A stretch of 64,000 bases of DNA from Clostridium sp. KNHs214. Its GTDB lineage: Bacteria; Bacillota; Clostridia; Clostridiales; Clostridiaceae. Positions 60,106-64,000 of this stretch are shown one piece after another. Numbering within the stretch: the first letter of the stretch is position 1; each line of letters begins with the position of its first letter. Both the position numbers and the translations under genes were made by a program. Location of the stretch: positions 434,001-498,000 of the forward strand of contig NZ_JQMW01000013.1 in assembly GCF_000744935.1 (NCBI RefSeq), given 5' to 3'. A model generated the notes under the pieces. It made no database searches and was not told the DNA's origin. It worked only from the letters and a program-made list of their open reading frames with translations.

Positions 60106-61623
60106 TAATGGTGATTCAGCCTTAGACTTCACTGATTTTTTATAAGTTTTACTTTCAATTACCTCTTCCGACAAACTCTTTCTTAAAGATATCATAGACA
60201 TTATCATGACAAAAGCAAATGGAAAGGCTGCTACTATAGAAGCAGTTTGTATCATTTCAAGTCCACCAGCCGATAAAAATGCTATAGTTAATGTAGCTTG
60301 TAATATTCCCCAAAGGATTTTTTTAAAATTACTAGGATTTAAACTTCCTTTACAGCTTAACATACCTAAAACAAAAGTAGCCGAATCCGCTGAAGTTACA
60401 AAAAATGTACCTAAAAGACATATGGCTATAATAGAAAGCATTTTTCCCAAAGGATAGGTATTGATGACAACGAAAAATGCAGTTTCTGCATTTTTTATAG
60501 CTGATAAAGCTATACTTTTATCCACCTGAAATCCCATAGTTCCAAATATAGCAAACCATAAAAAACAAACTAAAGAAGGTACAATAAGTACTCCCAATAA
60601 AAATTCTCTTATAGTTCTTCCTTTAGAAATTCTAGCAATAAATATACCTACTGGTGGTGCCCAAGCTATCCACCAACCCCAGTAAAAGATAGTCCACTTT
60701 TTATACCATTCTCCCTTTACAAATATATTATTATTGCTTATCAAAAGATCTTTTGCATAAACTCCTAAGCCTTTGAATAAATTTTTAAACATCTCTGATG
60801 TAGGTCCTATTATTATAACTAATAACACAAGTATAAGTGCTAATGTTAAATTTAAATTAGACAAACCTTGTATTCCTTTATCTAAACCTGAACATGAGGA
60901 CATAATAAAGCAAACTGTCACTATACATATTATAATTAATTGAGTCTTAATACCCACTGGCACATTAAAGAGATAATTTAATCCTGAATTAATTTGAAGA
61001 GCACCAAGCCCTAAAGAAGTTATAACTCCAGCGACTGTTGCAAATATAGTAAATATATCAATGACATTTCCTATCCATCCAGAAGCTTTTTCTTCTCCTA
61101 TCAATGGTATAAGCAAACTACTCATTAATGCTGGCTTACCTTTTCTAAACTGAATATATGTTAATGCCAAAGCTAAAACTGCATAACAAGACCAAGCTGA
61201 GATTCCCCAATGTAAAAATGACTTAGACATAGCAAATACCTTTGCCTCTTCTGTAAAACCTTGCATGTTATGAGGATGAATATAGTGATTCAATGGCTCT
61301 GCTACACCCCAGAAGATCAGGCCTATGCCCATTCCTGCACTAAACAACATAGCAAACCAAGAAGCTAAACTATATTTAGGTTCATCTTCATCTTTACCTA
61401 ATTTAATCTTTCCATATTTACTAAGCCCAACCCATATACAGAATATAAAAAAGGATATCATTACTAATATATAAAACCAAGAAAATTTATTTAGTAAGAA
61501 ATCCAATACATGATTATTAATATTTTCGAATCTCCGTATATTAAAAAATGCATAAATCAGTAAACATACTAAACTAATTAAAGAAATATAAAAAACTTTA
61601 TCATCCTTTATTTTTTTAATCAT
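60103..61623 (-). CDS. BCCT family betaine/carnitine/choline transporter
   Basis: 506 residues, twelve membrane segments. The signature ASWFAMLFSAGMGIGLIFWG VAEPLNHY is followed by the tryptophan-rich segment WTIFYWGWWIAWAPPVGIFI ARISKGRTIREF and FFVTSADSATFVLGMLS. The GMGIGLIFWG form of the motif is that of sodium-coupled betaine or proline-betaine carriers; carnitine exchangers usually have GAGIGILYWG. The basic C-terminal tail (KSKAESPL) could sense osmotic change. Divergent from a BusR-like repressor, with two TGACAACTT repeats between, so it is likely part of an osmolyte response. Confidence 0.95.
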   Translation of the reverse strand: MIKKIKDDKVFYISLISLVCLLIYAFFNIRRFENINNHVLDFLLNKFSWFYILVMISFFIFCIWVGLSKYGKIKLGKDEDEPKYSLASWFAMLFSAGMGIGLIFWGVAEPLNHYIHPHNMQGFTEEAKVFAMSKSFLHWGISAWSCYAVLALALTYIQFRKGKPALMSSLLIPLIGEEKASGWIGNVIDIFTIFATVAGVITSLGLGALQINSGLNYLFNVPVGIKTQLIIICIVTVCFIMSSCSGLDKGIQGLSNLNLTLALILVLLVIIIGPTSEMFKNLFKGLGVYAKDLLISNNNIFVKGEWYKKWTIFYWGWWIAWAPPVGIFIARISKGRTIREFLLGVLIVPSLVCFLWFAIFGTMGFQVDKSIALSAIKNAETAFFVVINTYPLGKMLSIIAICLLGTFFVTSADSATFVLGMLSCKGSLNPSNFKKILWGILQATLTIAFLSAGGLEMIQTASIVAAFPFAFVMIMSMISLRKSLSEEVIESKTYKKSVKSKAESPL

Positions 61624-61637
61624 ATCATTCCCCTTTC

Positions 61638-61681
61638 TGACAACTTACTATAATATATCGATGTGTTAGATTTGACAACTT
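61638..61681. promoter_or_regulatory. Two TGACAACTT direct repeats before the BCCT gene
   Basis: TGACAACTT at 61638-61646 and again at 61673-61681, 35 bases apart, each followed by TA-rich DNA. They lie 15 and 50 bases upstream of the BCCT start, a good place for a repressor such as the adjacent BusR-like protein. Confidence 0.55.
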
Positions 61682-61822
61682 TATTATATCATAAGAAGTT
61701 CTAGTTGTAAAATTATAGTATCTACGCGATTTATTTTATTTTTCATATGAATTTTGATATAGTATACTTGATAATATATATTGTTCATACACAAAATACC
61801 TTGTAAAGTGAGGAGAATTTAA

Positions 61823-62446
61823 ATGACAAATATGGACTCTCCACGATATATTAGGATCGCCTTAGATCTAGCCTACAAAATATATTCAGGAGAATTTAAA
61901 GTTGGAGAAAAAGTGCATGGGCGTTCAACTTTATCCAGTAAATACGGTGTATCACCCGAAACTATAAGACGTGCTATTTCTCTGCTAAAAGATATGAATG
62001 TAGTAACTGTTTCTGAGAAAAGTGGAATATACATAAAATCTTACGAAAATGCATATTCATTCATTGAAAAATTTAATGATGAAAATAATCTAAAGCAATT
62101 AAGACAAAAGATTAAAGAACTTAAAGAAAAAAAAGATAAGATAGAAATAGAACTTAACAAGAACCTAGATTTACTTTTAGAATATTCAATTCAACTTGAG
62201 AAAGCCGATTCCTCTAATCACTATGAAGTAGAAATTTGCAACAATTCTCATATAATAAATAAAACCATATGTGATACAGAATTTTGGAAACACACTAATG
62301 CCACTATAATAGCTATAGAACGAAATAATGAAATCTATGTATCTCCTGGCCCATATTTTATTTTTAAAGAAGGAGACATAATTAAATTTATATGTAATGA
62401 AGCTAACATTAATAAAGTAAGATCTTACATTGAAGTAACTGAATAA
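61823..62446 (+). CDS. BusR-like regulator: GntR HTH + coiled coil + RCK_C domain
   Basis: 207 residues: GntR winged helix about 1-72 (YIRIALDLAYKIYSGEFKVG, SSKYGVSPETIRRAISLLKD), a coiled coil about 85-125 (KQLRQKIKELKEKKDKIEIE), and a TrkA-C/RCK_C domain about 130-205 (NATIIAIERNNEIYVSPGPY, FKEGDIIKFICNE). This order is that of BusR, the c-di-AMP-responsive repressor of betaine uptake in lactic acid bacteria. It is divergent from a BCCT carrier instead of the ABC system BusAB. GGAGAA precedes the ATG. Likely lowers osmolyte import when c-di-AMP is high. Confidence 0.9.
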   Translation: MTNMDSPRYIRIALDLAYKIYSGEFKVGEKVHGRSTLSSKYGVSPETIRRAISLLKDMNVVTVSEKSGIYIKSYENAYSFIEKFNDENNLKQLRQKIKELKEKKDKIEIELNKNLDLLLEYSIQLEKADSSNHYEVEICNNSHIINKTICDTEFWKHTNATIIAIERNNEIYVSPGPYFIFKEGDIIKFICNEANINKVRSYIEVTE

Positions 62447-63498
62447 GCATATATTGAGACATAATACATTGAAGAAAATCTGATTTTAATTCCGTAATAA
62501 ATGTGTAATTTGGGACTGTTCACAATACGCCAAGAACTTCTAAATGTCTCACAGTTAAAGCCCCTAAAGCTTTCAAACTCGCTTCTTACGGCGCTCAAAC
62601 AATGAAAGCTTCTTAACGGTTCTTTAACTGTGAGACATAAGAAGTTCTAAGGCTAGTTCAATAGTCCCCAATTACACATTTATTACTACATTAAAATCAG
62701 ATTTTTAGTTTAATATGTTTATGGTTGGAGAGAGAAGCCTACTAAAGGATGATTTTCCTCCACTATGTTACGGAAAATCTTTAATTAAATAAATGGGATA
62801 ACAAAAAGCTATAACTGTTTCATTAAATGGAGTAGTTATAGCTTTTCTTTAAGGGCTTAAAAATTTTTTATTGGCGATAGCCAGCCTAAATACGTAGGCA
62901 TGATTAGGATTTATATAAAAATATATAACTTTAATTGTTAGATAAATAAGAACTTGTAGATAAGTAATAAGTAATAGGTAATAGATAAGAAGTAATACCT
63001 CTTACCTGGTCTAAATTACAAATTCTGATTTGTACAAACAACTGCCTTACGGCAAAATGAATTGAATTTTAGTTATTATTTTATTTTAATAGGTACCATA
63101 TAACTTTTCGAAAGGCTCCGCCTAAAAAATATTATGAGCGCCTTCCTATTTATAAATTAAAGATTTTCCATAGCGAAGCGGAGGAAAATTATCCTTTAGT
63201 CAGCTATATTCCTCCTCTGATAGCTTATGCATGAACCGAAAAATCTGTCTTTAAGGTAACAATAAATATATTTTCTTAGACTATTGAGCTAGCCTTAGAA
63301 ATTCTTTGTTTTCAAATTTCAATACCCGTTAAGAAGCTTTCATGTTTGAGCGCCGTAAGAAGCGAGTTTGAAAGCTTTAGGGTATTGAAATTTGAAAACA
63401 TTAGAATTTCTTGGCGTATTGCGAACAGTCTAAAAAATATATTTATTGTGAACTTAAAGACAGATTTTTCTTATTGCACCTGCTTCACAATATTTTTA
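62447..63498. repeat. Paired-hairpin convergent-junction element, copy 4 (hybrid)
   Basis: Left hairpin 62477-62703 (AATCTGATTTTAA with TTAAAATCAGATT) has arms of a different sequence from all others (ATGTCTCACAGTTAAAG with CTTTAACTGTGAGACAT). The right hairpin 63245-63463 is the reverse complement of the left type of copies 1-3. The spacer joins a copy-1-like left part (AAGCTATAACTGTTTC) to a part that is the reverse complement of copy 2, with AGCCTAAATACGTAGGCATG and GGCTCCGCC. The left end GCATATATTGAGACATAAT is diverged; the right end holds the stop codon of the LacI-type gene. Confidence 0.9.
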
Positions 63499-64000
63499 CA
63501 CTGTGTCTCTGATTATCAGCTCTGGCTTAAAATAAATCTGCTTTTTCTCGTCCTTATGCTCTATAGTATTTATCAAAAGCTTACATGCTTCCTTTCCCAT
63601 ATGGTATATAGGTTGACCTATGGTAGTGAGTTCTGGCTGCACAAAGCTAGATATTCTTATATTATCAAATCCTATTATAGAAATATCCTCTGGTATCCTA
63701 TATCCTGCTCTTAATAGAACTTTCATGCCTCCTAAAGCCATGGCATCATTTCCATAGAATATGGCATCTACACTTATTTTGGATTTTAATATATTTTGTG
63801 TAACCTTAATTCCACCTTCTGTGGTAAAATCTCCTTCAAAAATAAGCTCGTCCTTATATATGTTTCTATTATTCATTGATTTTTTATATCCATCTAACCT
63901 TTTTTTTGACACACTTAATTCCATAGGACCTGTTACAAATGCTATATGTTTTTTTCCATTTTGTAAGAGATAATCTACGCCTTGTTCTACTCCCTCTTCA
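63496..64000 (-). CDS. LacI family regulator, effector-binding domain (5' part outside window)
   Basis: The minus-strand frame enters from the window end and gives the last ~167 residues: QGVDYLLQNGKKHIAFVTGP, KRLDGYKKSMNNRNIYKDEL, DAIFYGNDAMALGGMKVLLR, GYRIPEDISIIGFDNIRISS, PELTTIGQPIYHMGKEACKL and a C-terminal FKPELIIRDTV. These are the standard landmarks of the periplasmic-binding-protein-like domain of LacI/GalR repressors. The sugar or nucleoside ligand cannot be told. The DNA-binding domain lies beyond 64000. Confidence 0.93.
   Translation of the reverse strand, partial: EEGVEQGVDYLLQNGKKHIAFVTGPMELSVSKKRLDGYKKSMNNRNIYKDELIFEGDFTTEGGIKVTQNILKSKISVDAIFYGNDAMALGGMKVLLRAGYRIPEDISIIGFDNIRISSFVQPELTTIGQPIYHMGKEACKLLINTIEHKDEKKQIYFKPELIIRDTV

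Noticed and set aside
1-64000. tRNA, rRNA, CRISPR array, prophage
   Set aside because: I scanned for T-loop/CCA patterns, rRNA landmarks, regularly spaced repeats and phage structural genes and saw none; the repeats present are palindromic and dispersed.

Overview
This looks like the chromosome of a low-GC, spore-forming, amino-acid-fermenting Clostridium. A proteolytic species of the C. sporogenes / C. botulinum group I kind would fit, but that is inference. The evidence is very AT-rich DNA, strong GGAGG-type ribosome binding sites, a hydroxyproline dehydratase operon, peptidases, and a LysM-GH18 enzyme of the cortex-lytic type. I see no rRNA, tRNA, CRISPR array, prophage or intact insertion sequence.

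Layout. 1-10.6 kb is almost all minus strand: a cut-off cstA, a CPBP protease with an HTH regulator, an iron-sulfur-type flavoprotein, and a decayed patch of GNAT acetyltransferases. An AraC/GyrI-like regulator and a lone GAPDH follow. 11-18 kb holds a LiaF-like membrane pair, a two-component system, a polysaccharide deacetylase, a DnaA-box cluster and a small basic ORF. 18.5-31.4 kb holds ispF, a large VWA membrane protein, a cold-shock protein, a double-cubane-type 2-hydroxyacyl-CoA dehydratase homologue, LysM-SH3-GH18, a DEAD helicase, MATE and EamA transporters. 32-38.6 kb is an operon of SDR, two divergent glycine-decarboxylase-like subunits, an AcoX/NAD-kinase-like protein and an NhaC antiporter. 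39.3-47.7 kb is a hydroxyproline/proline region: regulator, HypE, HypD, ProC and Xaa-Pro peptidase, with a divergent AGCS symporter. 48-57.6 kb holds Nudix, DUF4173, HTH + DUF2975, a broken chemoreceptor, an ECF sigma/anti-sigma pair, a PTS/GH4 remnant and a PepF-type peptidase. 57.9-64 kb holds a cobalamin riboswitch on a YitT gene, a BCCT transporter divergent from a BusR-like regulator, and a cut-off LacI-type repressor.

The strongest unexplained signal is a family of about 1-kb non-coding elements (15677-16864, 24231-25356, 59149-60105, 62447-63498). All four lie between the 3' ends of convergent genes and abut, or supply, the stop codons. Each has terminal inverted repeats and two ~220-nt near-perfect hairpins in opposite orientation around a mosaic spacer. 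Hairpin arms differ between copies but change together, so the fold rather than the sequence appears conserved. A spacer-only fifth piece (47706-47900) also follows a stop codon at a convergent junction. Three smaller families of palindromic or decayed repeats are scattered elsewhere. The second system worth pursuing is the GcvP-like operon, whose subunits have lost several usual glycine decarboxylase motifs and have no GcvT or GcvH beside them.
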